Below, in pieces: positions 24,732 to 32,129 of a stretch of DNA of 64,000 nucleotides (positions are counted from its first letter, which is position 1; every line of letters starts with the position of its first letter). The position numbers were made by a program, and so were the translations under genes. Source of the DNA: WHTK01 sp963711035 (GTDB lineage Bacteria; Chloroflexota; Dehalococcoidia; DSTF01; WHTK01); assembly GCA_963711035.1 (NCBI GenBank), contig CAVQCN010000005.1, forward strand, positions 62,001 to 126,000, in the 5' to 3' direction. The notes beneath the pieces were generated by a model, which saw only the letters and a list, made by a program, of their open reading frames with translations, was not told the origin of the DNA and searched no databases.

Positions 24732-25679
24732 ATGATCGAAGTACGGAACCTCTCCAAGCGCTACGGCGAAACGCTCGCCGTTGATCAGCTGACGTTCGAC
24801 GTCGAACCCGGCACGGTGACGGGGTTCCTCGGGCCCAACGGCGCCGGCAAGTCGACCACGATGCGTCTCATTCTGGGACTCGACGCGCCGACCTCGGGCA
24901 GCGCTACGATCAACGGCAAGTCGTACCGCCACACGCCGGCGCCACTGCAGGAAGTCGGCTCGCTGCTCGACGCCAAGGCAATCCAGGGCGGCCGCAGCGC
25001 GCGCAACCATCTGCGCTGGATCGCTCAGGCGGCAGGAGTGCCACCCAGGCGCGTCGACGAAGTCCTCGACCTCGTCGGCCTCGCGGACGTTGCGAGGCGG
25101 AAGGTCGATGGATTCTCCCTGGGCATGGCCCAACGCCTCGGTATCGCAACGGCGCTACTCGGTGACCCGTCGACCCTGCTCTTCGACGAGCCGGTCAACG
25201 GTCTCGACCCGGAGGGGATCATCTGGGTCCGCAACCTGCTGAAGCGGCTGGCATCCGAAGGACGCACGATCTTCATTTCGAGTCACCTCATGAGCGAGAT
25301 GCAGGACACTGCCGACCACGTCGTCGTCATCGGCCGCGGCCGGCTCATCGCCGACATGGGAATGGAGCAGTTCATCCAGAGAAGCGCCAATCACCACGTC
25401 CGCGTTGTTTCCCCTTCGGCGGAGGCGCTAAGCGCCGTCCTCTCGTCAAAGGGCGCGACGGCCCTGCAAGACGGCAAGAACGTCCTCACGGTCACGAACA
25501 TGGAGGCGGCCCAGATCGGCGAGATTGCGGCGGCGAACAACATTGTGCTGCACGAGCTTTCGCCGCAGGGCAGCAGCCTCGAAGAAGCGTTCATGGAGCT
25601 GACGCACGAATCGGTCGAATACCAGTCCGGCGGCACCCAGGCTGATTCAGCAGGCGCCCTGAAAGGCGGCGAGCAATGA
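24732..25679 (+). CDS. ABC transporter ATP-binding protein
   Basis: 315 aa. Walker A GPNGAGKST, signature FSLGMAQR, Walker B STLLFDEP, and the D-loop/H-loop in NGLDPEG and ISSHL. The C-terminal ~100 residues form the extension seen in ABC-2 type exporter ATPases (BcrA/NatA-like). Its stop overlaps the permease start as ATGA, so the two form a heteromeric exporter. Relatives export antibiotics, peptides or ions. The substrate is not inferable. Confidence 0.93.
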   Translation: MIEVRNLSKRYGETLAVDQLTFDVEPGTVTGFLGPNGAGKSTTMRLILGLDAPTSGSATINGKSYRHTPAPLQEVGSLLDAKAIQGGRSARNHLRWIAQAAGVPPRRVDEVLDLVGLADVARRKVDGFSLGMAQRLGIATALLGDPSTLLFDEPVNGLDPEGIIWVRNLLKRLASEGRTIFISSHLMSEMQDTADHVVVIGRGRLIADMGMEQFIQRSANHHVRVVSPSAEALSAVLSSKGATALQDGKNVLTVTNMEAAQIGEIAAANNIVLHELSPQGSSLEEAFMELTHESVEYQSGGTQADSAGALKGGEQ

Positions 25680-26500
25680 CAACTGCCTCCCTGCCTGCAC
25701 GCGCACCCCACGCCACTCCCGGCATGTTCTCCCAGATCCTCGCCGAGTGGACCAAGCTGAGGTCGACTCGCGCCCTCTACATCCAGATCGGCCTGGCCAT
25801 CGTGCTCGGCATCGGCTTCAGCGCCCTCATCTGCCTCGCGGTGGCGTCGAACTGGGACACGCTCAACGCGTCGCAGCAGGCGGACTTTCACACCATCGTC
25901 ACCAGCATGGCGGGCACAATCTTCAGCGACATCGTCCTTACGGTTACCGGTGTCACCCTCGTCTCCTCGGAATACACGAGCGGCATGATTCGCCTCACCA
26001 TGACCGTGACGCCCAGCCGGCTGCGCGTCTTCGTTGCCAAGCTGCTCGTCATCGCGGTCATCACCTGGGCCGTCGGGCTGGTAGTCGTCCTCGGCGCGTT
26101 CCTCGCCGGACAGGCAGTCCTGAGCACGCATAGCGGCATACCCACTGCGAACCTAAGCGATGGCGACGCGCAGCGCGGGCTCATTGCCCTATGGCTCACG
26201 ACGCCCCTCTTCCCGCTCATCGGCGCGGCGCTGGGGGCCATCCTTCGGAGCACAGCATCAGCCATCACTTCGACGTTGGTCCTGATCTTCGTGCCGTCCA
26301 TCCTGAGCGGCCTGCTGCCGGAGTGGTGGCGGAAGCATCTGATCACCTACCTGCCGCAGAACGCGAGAGACGCGCTGCTCAACTCCGAAACCCATGTTGC
26401 CGGTTACATCTCACCGGAGGCCGCCGTTCTCGCGATCCTCATCTGGATCGCGATATTCGGCGGGGTGGCAGCCATCTTGCTCCAACGACGCGACGTCTGA
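25676..26500 (+). CDS. ABC-2 type transporter permease
   Basis: 274 aa with six predicted membrane helices: ~37-58, 82-106, 116-140, 171-196, 203-222 and 248-268. An N-terminal amphipathic stretch reads ILAEWTKLRSTRALYIQIGL. A long polar loop between helices 1 and 2 (ASNWDTLNASQQADFHTIV) is typical of ABC-2 exporters. Translationally coupled to the ATPase upstream. The operon ends in the hairpin at 26515-26554. Confidence 0.9.
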   Translation: MTTASLPARAPHATPGMFSQILAEWTKLRSTRALYIQIGLAIVLGIGFSALICLAVASNWDTLNASQQADFHTIVTSMAGTIFSDIVLTVTGVTLVSSEYTSGMIRLTMTVTPSRLRVFVAKLLVIAVITWAVGLVVVLGAFLAGQAVLSTHSGIPTANLSDGDAQRGLIALWLTTPLFPLIGAALGAILRSTASAITSTLVLIFVPSILSGLLPEWWRKHLITYLPQNARDALLNSETHVAGYISPEAAVLAILIWIAIFGGVAAILLQRRDV

Positions 26501-26514
26501 CCGGAGAGCGCATC

Positions 26515-26554
26515 AATGCAGAACGCGAGCCAAGATGGCTCGCGTTCTTGCATT
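26515..26554 (+). terminator. Bidirectional terminator between convergent genes
   Basis: AATGCA-GAACGCGAGCC pairs with GGCTCGCGTTCTTGCATT (one bulged base) around the loop AAGAT. It lies between the ABC permease (+) and the sigma-like fusion gene (-). Confidence 0.8.
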
Positions 26555-26569
26555 GGCTGAGCCGCAGAC

Positions 26570-28663
26570 CTAAGGCGACGGCGTGCCCGTTACCTCGATC
26601 GTGGGCGTGACGCTGGGGCTGGGCACCGTCAGCAGCGTGCCGACCGCAACGGCCGGCGTCTCGGTGGGCGTTGCACTCGGCGTTTCCGTCGGCAGGACGG
26701 GCGTCGCGGTCGGCAGCGGCTGCACCGGCGCGACCACCGGCACCTCCGTCGGAGTGGCCGTCTCGGTTGGGGCAGGCGTCGGTGTGTCGGCCTTGGGCGT
26801 CACCGTAGCCGTCGGCGAGCCGCCGGCGCCCTTCACTTGCACGACGCACTCGAGCGTGCGGCGGTTGCCGCCGTTGGTGAACGCGGCCGTCACGCTGTAC
26901 TCGTCGGTGCGGCCGGCAGCGGCGGAATTCGCTTCTGCGGCGAACAGCACCGTGTTGCCCTCTTGCGACGTCGCCGTCACGGTGTCGATCGCCGCCTCGT
27001 TGGAAACGGCGCTAACGCCGGGGTGAGCGTCGATCGTGTACCCGCTGGGTGCATCGTTGAACACGAGGATGACGCGGGAGCCGGGCTGCATCGTCACGGG
27101 ACCTGGCGAGCAGGCCGCCTCGGTCACGCCGGAGACGCGGGTGGGCAGCGTCGCAACCGCATTCGAGTTATTGCTGGAGCTGCCGCCGCCCTTGATCGAG
27201 GAGCCGACGGCGATGCCGACGTAGATCGCGATCAACGTTACGACACCGACTGCTCCGTACAGCAGATACTTCGACAGGCTGGTCCCGCCACCATCGCCAC
27301 CGTCGTCGTCCATCTCGTCGCCGGCCCAGAGTGGACCGCCAGGGGGCACGCCTGCCCCCGCCGAACCCGCCTCGACGTCCTCGTCTCGGCGCGGGAACGA
27401 GCGTGAGGCGCCGCCGCGACCCAGAGGGGCGGTTAGGGGCGCGTACTCGCGACCGCCCTGCTCTGTCTCATCCTCTTCCTCAGGCTCTTCGCCTTCGTCC
27501 TCGTCTCCATCCTCAGGCATATCGGCGTCGTCCTCACCAGCGTCGGATGCGACCGGCGTTGCAGCCGCTTCCTCCTCGTCTTCCTCAAAGGCCTCCGGCT
27601 CTTCGTCGAGGAGGTCTTCGTCCTCCTCGGGTAGCAGAGACGGCTGGGCCACGTTGACGGAGGTAGAGTCCACGTCGCTCAGGTCCTCCGCTTCGGTGTT
27701 TTCGAAGTCGCCCTCCATCACCGAGAGGCCGGCCGTCGCGGCGAGACCGGCAGCCTCCGACGTCCCGTCCTCGCTCTCCGTCTCGTCGTCGACCGGACGC
27801 TCGAACTCGATCTCTTCCTCCGTCAGCGCCTCCGCGGCGGTGACCTCGGCCGCCAGCTCGATGCCGGGCGCGATCTCCTCGATCAGCTCCGCCTCGGTCG
27901 CCATCGCCTCTTCCGTGCGCGATTCCGGCTCCGCTAGCGGCGACGGCGGCATCAGGCGCTCGACCGCGTCCGCGGGCACTTCGATTTGGTCGAGCGACGC
28001 GAAGAGGTCGGCCGCGGAAGGCAGGCCCTCACGGAACTTGCGACAGGCGCTACAGTCTTCGGCGTGGCGGGCAATCTCGCGGCGCAGGGCCGGCCCCGGC
28101 GCAGACGCTGCCTCGATCAGCGCATCGAGGTCTTTGCAGCCCTGCCGGCCGGTGTGATACAGGGCGGAGGCGGCGAACGAGTCCTCGAAATTGCCGCGCA
28201 GGCGCCCGAGGACGGAGGACACACCGCTGCGGGACAGCGAGGCAATCTCCGCGATCTCCTCCGGCGACAGCTTCTGGCGCAGCAGCAGGTCGAGGATGCT
28301 GTAGTCGCGCGGACGCTGGCCTCGCGCCGCCTGCCACGCCCACTGCGACATCGTCTGGTTCTCTTCGCTCAGCCCGCTTGCCTTCGTGAACAGCGCATCC
28401 GTCGGCGGCAAGGAGCCGGCCGAGCTTGAGGTCTCGGGCCCGTCGCCGCGGGAGCGGGGCCGCATACCCTCGAGCGCTTCGTCGCGGGCGATGCCCAGAA
28501 GCCAGGCCGAGAAGCTGAGCGTCGAGGGCATGTCGCGGATGTTGTCGAGGGCGCGCTCGATGGCGGCTTCCGTGCTATCGACTGCGGTCTCGGGGTTGAG
28601 GCTAATGCGGACGATGAAGTCGTAGACCGTGGGGACGTGACGGCGGGTCAGGACGCCGCCCAC
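26570..28663 (-). CDS. Sigma-70-like / zinc anti-sigma-like fusion with membrane anchor and Thr/Pro-rich ectodomain
   Basis: 697 aa from a GTG at 28663. Residues ~1-65 resemble sigma region 2 (PTVYDFIVRISLN, SFSAWLLGIARDEALE). Residues ~119-165 resemble region 4 (RDYSILDLLLRQKLSPEEIAEIASLS). Then comes a zinc anti-sigma motif: Cys176, His200, Cys204, Cys207 in HAEDCSACRKF. A very acidic disordered stretch (~245-405) leads to one membrane helix (~465-488), a Ser/Asn linker, a beta-rich ectodomain and a Pro/Thr tail (~625-697). A sigma-like part on the cytoplasmic side tied to the membrane in one chain is unusual. Domain assignment is by eye. Confidence 0.72.
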   Translation of the reverse strand: MGGVLTRRHVPTVYDFIVRISLNPETAVDSTEAAIERALDNIRDMPSTLSFSAWLLGIARDEALEGMRPRSRGDGPETSSSAGSLPPTDALFTKASGLSEENQTMSQWAWQAARGQRPRDYSILDLLLRQKLSPEEIAEIASLSRSGVSSVLGRLRGNFEDSFAASALYHTGRQGCKDLDALIEAASAPGPALRREIARHAEDCSACRKFREGLPSAADLFASLDQIEVPADAVERLMPPSPLAEPESRTEEAMATEAELIEEIAPGIELAAEVTAAEALTEEEIEFERPVDDETESEDGTSEAAGLAATAGLSVMEGDFENTEAEDLSDVDSTSVNVAQPSLLPEEDEDLLDEEPEAFEEDEEEAAATPVASDAGEDDADMPEDGDEDEGEEPEEEDETEQGGREYAPLTAPLGRGGASRSFPRRDEDVEAGSAGAGVPPGGPLWAGDEMDDDGGDGGGTSLSKYLLYGAVGVVTLIAIYVGIAVGSSIKGGGSSSNNSNAVATLPTRVSGVTEAACSPGPVTMQPGSRVILVFNDAPSGYTIDAHPGVSAVSNEAAIDTVTATSQEGNTVLFAAEANSAAAGRTDEYSVTAAFTNGGNRRTLECVVQVKGAGGSPTATVTPKADTPTPAPTETATPTEVPVVAPVQPLPTATPVLPTETPSATPTETPAVAVGTLLTVPSPSVTPTIEVTGTPSP

Positions 28664-28791
28664 CGAGGGGTCGCCTTGGGCGAGGGATAAGGGCGAGGTC
28701 CTCGTCCGACCTCGGGTCGGGAGCGTTCATATTCGGGGAGAGTGTAGACCACCGGGCAGTCTGGTGCCAGAACAACGCACTCGGCGAGAGC

Positions 28792-29535
28792 TCAGTCTTC
28801 GACGGTGCCGTTGCGTCTGGCCCGAAACGCCGTCAGCGCCTCCGCCAGGGCCTCGTCAGAGGTGTGCCCCGCCCTGGCCAGGCCACCGAGCAGGTCAGAG
28901 CGCTCCGCCAGGTCGCCGGGCTCGCGACCGAACTGGTGCGGGTCCGTCAGCTTCTCGAAGCTGTCGTCGTGGCGGTTCCAGCGGTAGAGGGGATGGCCGA
29001 TGGGCCGGCCGTTCTCGACGGCGTGCACCTCGTACAGCTCGGTCACGCGGCGCCAGAGGCTCTCGTACGTGTTGCCGAAGCGCTCGATGAAGACGACCAG
29101 CTTGAAGGTCGACGCCTGCTCGTCGCTGATGCCGTTGCCGCGCGTCACCTGCAGGATGCCTTCCTCGACGTCGGGGGCGTGCAGCGAGGTCTGCAGCGCG
29201 TAGCCGTAGGGCAGCGTATCGAAGACGCGCTGCACGGGCGCGCCCCAGATGTAGCCGGGGATCGGCGCACGGCTGAACTCGTCGACGACCAGGTAGCCGC
29301 CGCGCTGCTCGTGCCGCAGCCGCTCCATCACGGCGGCCTCGCCCGCGACGCGCACGGCCGGCATCTCGGGCGGCCGCAGCGCCAGCGCCGCCATCGACGT
29401 CGTCGACTTGCCGGCGAGACGAGGCAGCGCCACGGTCAGGAACGAGAGCTGCTCATCGACGGCGGCCCAGAGCACGGCCGCCATGTCGGCGCTCATCGTG
29501 CCGTTGTGGATCAGCTCGGTGATGGTGACGCTCAT
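28792..29535 (-). CDS. Degenerate secretion-ATPase-like protein
   Basis: 247 aa from the ATG at 29533-29535, after GGGGAGGG. MSVTITELIHNGTMSADMAA and LSFLTVALPRLAGKSTTSMAAL recall the type II/IV secretion ATPase (PilT/FlaI) region, with LAGKST as a shortened P-loop. GGYLVVDEFSRAP fits Walker B, and the C-terminal ~60 residues are different. A classical GxxxxGK[ST] loop is not complete. Possibly a P-loop protein related to pilus or archaellum motors but altered. It sits between a tRNA and the sigma-like fusion. Confidence 0.55.
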   Translation of the reverse strand: MSVTITELIHNGTMSADMAAVLWAAVDEQLSFLTVALPRLAGKSTTSMAALALRPPEMPAVRVAGEAAVMERLRHEQRGGYLVVDEFSRAPIPGYIWGAPVQRVFDTLPYGYALQTSLHAPDVEEGILQVTRGNGISDEQASTFKLVVFIERFGNTYESLWRRVTELYEVHAVENGRPIGHPLYRWNRHDDSFEKLTDPHQFGREPGDLAERSDLLGGLARAGHTSDEALAEALTAFRARRNGTVED

Positions 29536-29608
29536 GGACCCTCCCCGCGTGCAGCTTCGAGGCCCCAGTATAGCGGCGCGAACCAGACGAGGCAGGTGGG
29601 AGGAAGGA

Positions 29609-29683
29609 TGGTACCCCCGGCAGGACTCGAACCTGCGCACCCGGCTCCGGAGGCCGGTGCTCTATCCACTGAGCTACGGGGGC
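29609..29683 (-). tRNA. tRNA-Arg (anticodon CCG)
   Basis: On the minus strand the acceptor GCCCCCG pairs with CGGGGGT and is followed by discriminator A and an encoded CCA. The D arm is GCTC/GAGC. The anticodon arm CCGGC-CTCCGGA-GCCGG gives anticodon CCG, reading CGG codons. The T arm is GCAGG-TTCGAGT-CCTGC. A translated reading of this gene gives the well-known spurious RQDSNLRTRL peptide. Its 5' half is duplicated at ~32005-32039. Confidence 0.97.
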
Positions 29684-29814
29684 CTGCCGCCATTCTAGCC
29701 TAGCCCGGCCGTGCCAGGCACCGCCCGCGGCTGGAAAAGCTGCGTGAGCACGGTGTTATAGTGCGCCAGACCGATTTCGGATCAGATTGAGTCTTGGAGG
29801 TTGAATGCCGATAA

Positions 29815-30624
29815 TTGGTTAGAGACGTGGGCCCAAACTTGAGCGAAGCCGACCAGGCCAACACACCCCTAAGCGATTGGGCAGTCGAATCAGTCCGTGT
29901 CAGCGGCTTTCTGGTAGATTGGCCGCCAAACGGGTCGGACGGCTGGTGGGAGGCGATGATGGGCGAGCCGCCTGCTGCGCGGCAATCGCTGCCGCGTACC
30001 CAACGCAGTGACGATAGCGGCCCTTTTCCGGGTACGGCAATTCACGACGCAAAGCTTACATTGCGTCTACAACCCGGCCGATTTGACTGGCTACTTCAAG
30101 GGCCGCAAAGGACCCCGAGCGAACCGCTGGGCGATTTCGACGCAGTTTTCTCGATCTTCATGGATCGACTCGACGCATGGCTTCCGTCCTGCCCATCGCT
30201 GACTAGGGTCGCATTGGCCCCAACTCTCATTCATTCCGTCTCGAGCAATCAGGAGGGCAACCAATTCTTGGCGCCGTTCTTACCCTTCGAAGTGCCCGAG
30301 GAAGCCAGCGACCTGATCTTCAGAATTAACCGGCCGCGACAAGTGACCGTCGAAGAGGCCGAGATCTCACTAAACCGACTTATGGCATGGTCCGTAGAAC
30401 GCACAGAGTTGGTAGAATTCACTGTGCAACCTGGAGTGAGTACGACAATTGCCGGAACGACCCAACAGACTGTGTGCCGTTTGGAGTTGGACATCAACAC
30501 AGCTCCCAACACTCCAACAACTCCTAACGCCCCGGCGACCGCCCTCGCGGTAGATGCGCGGCCGGTTCTAGAAGCAATGTTGGGTGAGATAGTCGAGATT
30601 GCGACCAGGGGTTACCAGCGATGA
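29815..30624 (+). CDS. Unknown island protein 1
   Basis: 269 aa from a TTG at 29815. Start uncertain: a good GGAGG site precedes an ATG at 29805 whose frame stops after five codons, and a GTG at 29827 is also possible. The protein looks soluble, with a C-terminal half of alternating strands and helices (LRLQPGRFDWLLQ, FDAVFSIFMDRLDAWL, NRLMAWSVERTELVEFTV) and a Thr/Pro/Asn run near 232-246. Not recognised. It resembles in style a class of sporadically distributed two-gene loci, but I cannot name one. Stop overlaps the next start as ATGA. Confidence 0.6.
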   Translation: MVRDVGPNLSEADQANTPLSDWAVESVRVSGFLVDWPPNGSDGWWEAMMGEPPAARQSLPRTQRSDDSGPFPGTAIHDAKLTLRLQPGRFDWLLQGPQRTPSEPLGDFDAVFSIFMDRLDAWLPSCPSLTRVALAPTLIHSVSSNQEGNQFLAPFLPFEVPEEASDLIFRINRPRQVTVEEAEISLNRLMAWSVERTELVEFTVQPGVSTTIAGTTQQTVCRLELDINTAPNTPTTPNAPATALAVDARPVLEAMLGEIVEIATRGYQR

Positions 30625-31211
30625 ATGACATCTATTTCCTTGAGAAAAGCGAGGCGCGGGGTTTCGCCGTTCAAGACCCAGAATTCGTCGTTAAGATAGA
30701 GTCGGCAGACACAGCGGCACGAGCCTTCCAAGGCGTGATTCAGGTTACTCCCGGCACCCTCACGATAAGTCCTACTCGATTACAAGAGCACTGGACTGGC
30801 TTCCGCCCGTGGCACCATCAGGCGATCGCCTCCACGGAAGGCCTGCTAGTCGAGTGGCCCGCTACTCCTCACCTCAGCCAGAAGTTCATTCGGCGCCTTT
30901 TCACCTTCGTGTCGTGGCTATCTGACTGGGACGAAGAGGGCGCTGACAGGATTGGCGTAGAGGTAGCCGCCAAAGCACATTCGCTAGCTGAAGAAGCTCT
31001 CGCATACGCCGCAGAGCCGCACATCGCGCCGGCCCGTGATGGTTCGCTCCTTTTGCTTTGGGAGTTTTCGGATGGTAGCTCCGTCGAATACTACGTCGAA
31101 GGCTCCGAAAACACTGGCGTTGCGGTCCTAGTGTCGGGCCTCGGCGTTCAGGAGGTCGAGTTGAGTTCTCGCTGGGATCTCTTTCGTTTGCTTGCACAGC
31201 GCCGCAACTAG
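30621..31211 (+). CDS. Unknown island protein 2
   Basis: 196 aa, translationally coupled to island protein 1. No membrane segment or signal peptide. Tryptophan-rich middle (HWTGFRPWHHQ, FTFVSWLSDWDEE) and a beta-rich C-terminal part (GSLLLLWEFSDGSSVEYYVE). Not recognised. The coupled pair suggests two partners of one system, for example a complex. Confidence 0.6.
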   Translation: MNDIYFLEKSEARGFAVQDPEFVVKIESADTAARAFQGVIQVTPGTLTISPTRLQEHWTGFRPWHHQAIASTEGLLVEWPATPHLSQKFIRRLFTFVSWLSDWDEEGADRIGVEVAAKAHSLAEEALAYAAEPHIAPARDGSLLLLWEFSDGSSVEYYVEGSENTGVAVLVSGLGVQEVELSSRWDLFRLLAQRRN

Positions 31212-31223
31212 TAACTGCATGTA

Positions 31224-31457
31224 ATGACTGGGCCGCCAGCAATCTCGTCCATTGAGCACGCATTACGACTGCTCGGCCAAGAAGACGTCAAAGACGGGAG
31301 AGTCCTTTCCACCGCTTTCAGGACTCGCGGCCCCAATAGTCCCGGATACCGACCAGTTTCCATGTTCCTTCGGGAGCGACTACCGGGTGAGGAAGCCAAC
31401 TTGCTTCACGTCGGGCGCTTCACCTCACACGGACGAGCTTGTTTGACCGTGGATTAG
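31224..31457 (+). CDS. Unknown island protein 3, N-terminal part
   Basis: 77 aa from the ATG at 31224, 12 bases after protein 2. Reads like a folded protein (ISSIEHALRLLGQEDVKDGR, YRPVSMFLRERLPGEEANLL). It ends at a TAG, but the same frame continues openly into the reading at 31467-31673, so it may be one gene cut by a stop codon. Confidence 0.45.
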   Translation: MTGPPAISSIEHALRLLGQEDVKDGRVLSTAFRTRGPNSPGYRPVSMFLRERLPGEEANLLHVGRFTSHGRACLTVD

Positions 31458-31466
31458 ATTCGACAG

Positions 31467-31673
31467 GTGGAATACACCTCCCCTGAAGGTCAACCGGTGC
31501 GTGGATTCGACCTCGCGCTGGCCCCAGACGACTGCATGCCACCGCTGGAAGACTACAAAGATGCTCACACAAACCTCCAAGGTCCGACCCAAAGCCACGG
31601 CGCAGCGTCGGCATTGGCTCGGTGCGTCAATGAGTCTGCTGGTGCCCTTGAGAAGTTGCCTCAGACCCAATAG
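31467..31673 (+). CDS. Unknown island protein 3, C-terminal part or separate small protein
   Basis: 68 aa from a GTG (VEYTSPEGQPVRGFDLALAP), in the same frame as the preceding reading and separated from it only by the TAG at 31455-31457 and three codons. Either a separate small protein or the rest of protein 3. It ends in a helical segment (ARCVNESAGALEKLPQ). Confidence 0.35.
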   Translation: MEYTSPEGQPVRGFDLALAPDDCMPPLEDYKDAHTNLQGPTQSHGAASALARCVNESAGALEKLPQTQ

Positions 31674-31748
31674 CGGAGCGACTGATGAAAGAAGAGCGCC
31701 TGACACGAGGAGAGATTGCGGCCGAGCTCAAGCCGCAATAGTGCGGCA

Positions 31749-31898
31749 ATGGCTCGCCTCGAACGACGCCTCCGAGGAAAGAAGAATGAACAACTGGGCA
31801 CGCCGGAGGCTCTTGCTGACCTTCAGGAAATACGCCGCTTAGTCGACCGTGGAGGAGAGCTGATGAAAATGGCTGTGGAGGCTGTTCGAGAGCACTAG
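31749..31898 (+). CDS. Short helical protein at the end of the island
   Basis: 49 aa from the ATG at 31749: ARLERRLRGKKNEQLGTPEA then LADLQEIRRLVDRGGELMKM. Charged and helical, plausible but short. The preceding ~75 bases hold pieces of another reading (MKEERLTRGEIAAELKPQ at 31685, with its continuation in another frame), so this end of the island looks decayed. Confidence 0.35.
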   Translation: MARLERRLRGKKNEQLGTPEALADLQEIRRLVDRGGELMKMAVEAVREH

Positions 31899-32004
31899 CT
31901 CAATCTAGGGAAGAGAACAACGCGCCCCAGGAGCGGCTCGATTCGCACCAGAACTCGGCCCTTTTCGCCCACACTGCTACATCTGCAAGCATGGCGCCAA
32001 GCCT

Positions 32005-32039
32005 AGGCGGCTCCGGAGCGAGTGCTGAGCTACGGGGGC
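32005..32039 (-). pseudogene. Truncated duplicate of the tRNA-Arg 5' half
   Basis: Minus strand: GCCCCCGTAGCTCAG, then after a small deletion CAC and CTCCGGAGCCG, matching the acceptor 5' strand, D-stem start and anticodon loop of the tRNA at 29609-29683. It lacks part of the D arm, the T arm and the 3' acceptor strand, so it cannot fold as a tRNA. Marks one end of the island. Confidence 0.7.
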
Positions 32040-32129
32040 TCGGCTTCGATTTAGACGTTCTCGTTAAGGAAGGGCCAGTCGCATTGACCTGCGTGTAACC
32101 TGCCAATAACGTTGGCAGGAGGCACGCAC

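Larger units (their letters stand above)
29684..32039. mobile_element. Small genomic island next to tRNA-Arg
   Basis: This 2.35-kb stretch lies between the intact tRNA-Arg and a second, broken copy of the tRNA 5' half in the same orientation. The direct repeat CTGAGCTACGGGGGC is at 29669-29683 and 32025-32039, and CGGCTCCGGAG at 29642-29652 and 32008-32018. The interval is visibly lower in GC than its neighbours and holds only unrecognised genes. No integrase is present, so the element is immobile now or was mobilised in trans. Confidence 0.65.

Noticed and set aside
29408..29698. Open frame with RQDSNLRTRL-type peptide
   Set aside because: A known artefact of translating a tRNA gene; here it reads the minus-strand tRNA-Arg.
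32112..32129. Earlier TTG start for NhaA
   Set aside because: It precedes and includes the AGGAGG ribosome site that serves the TTG at 32130.
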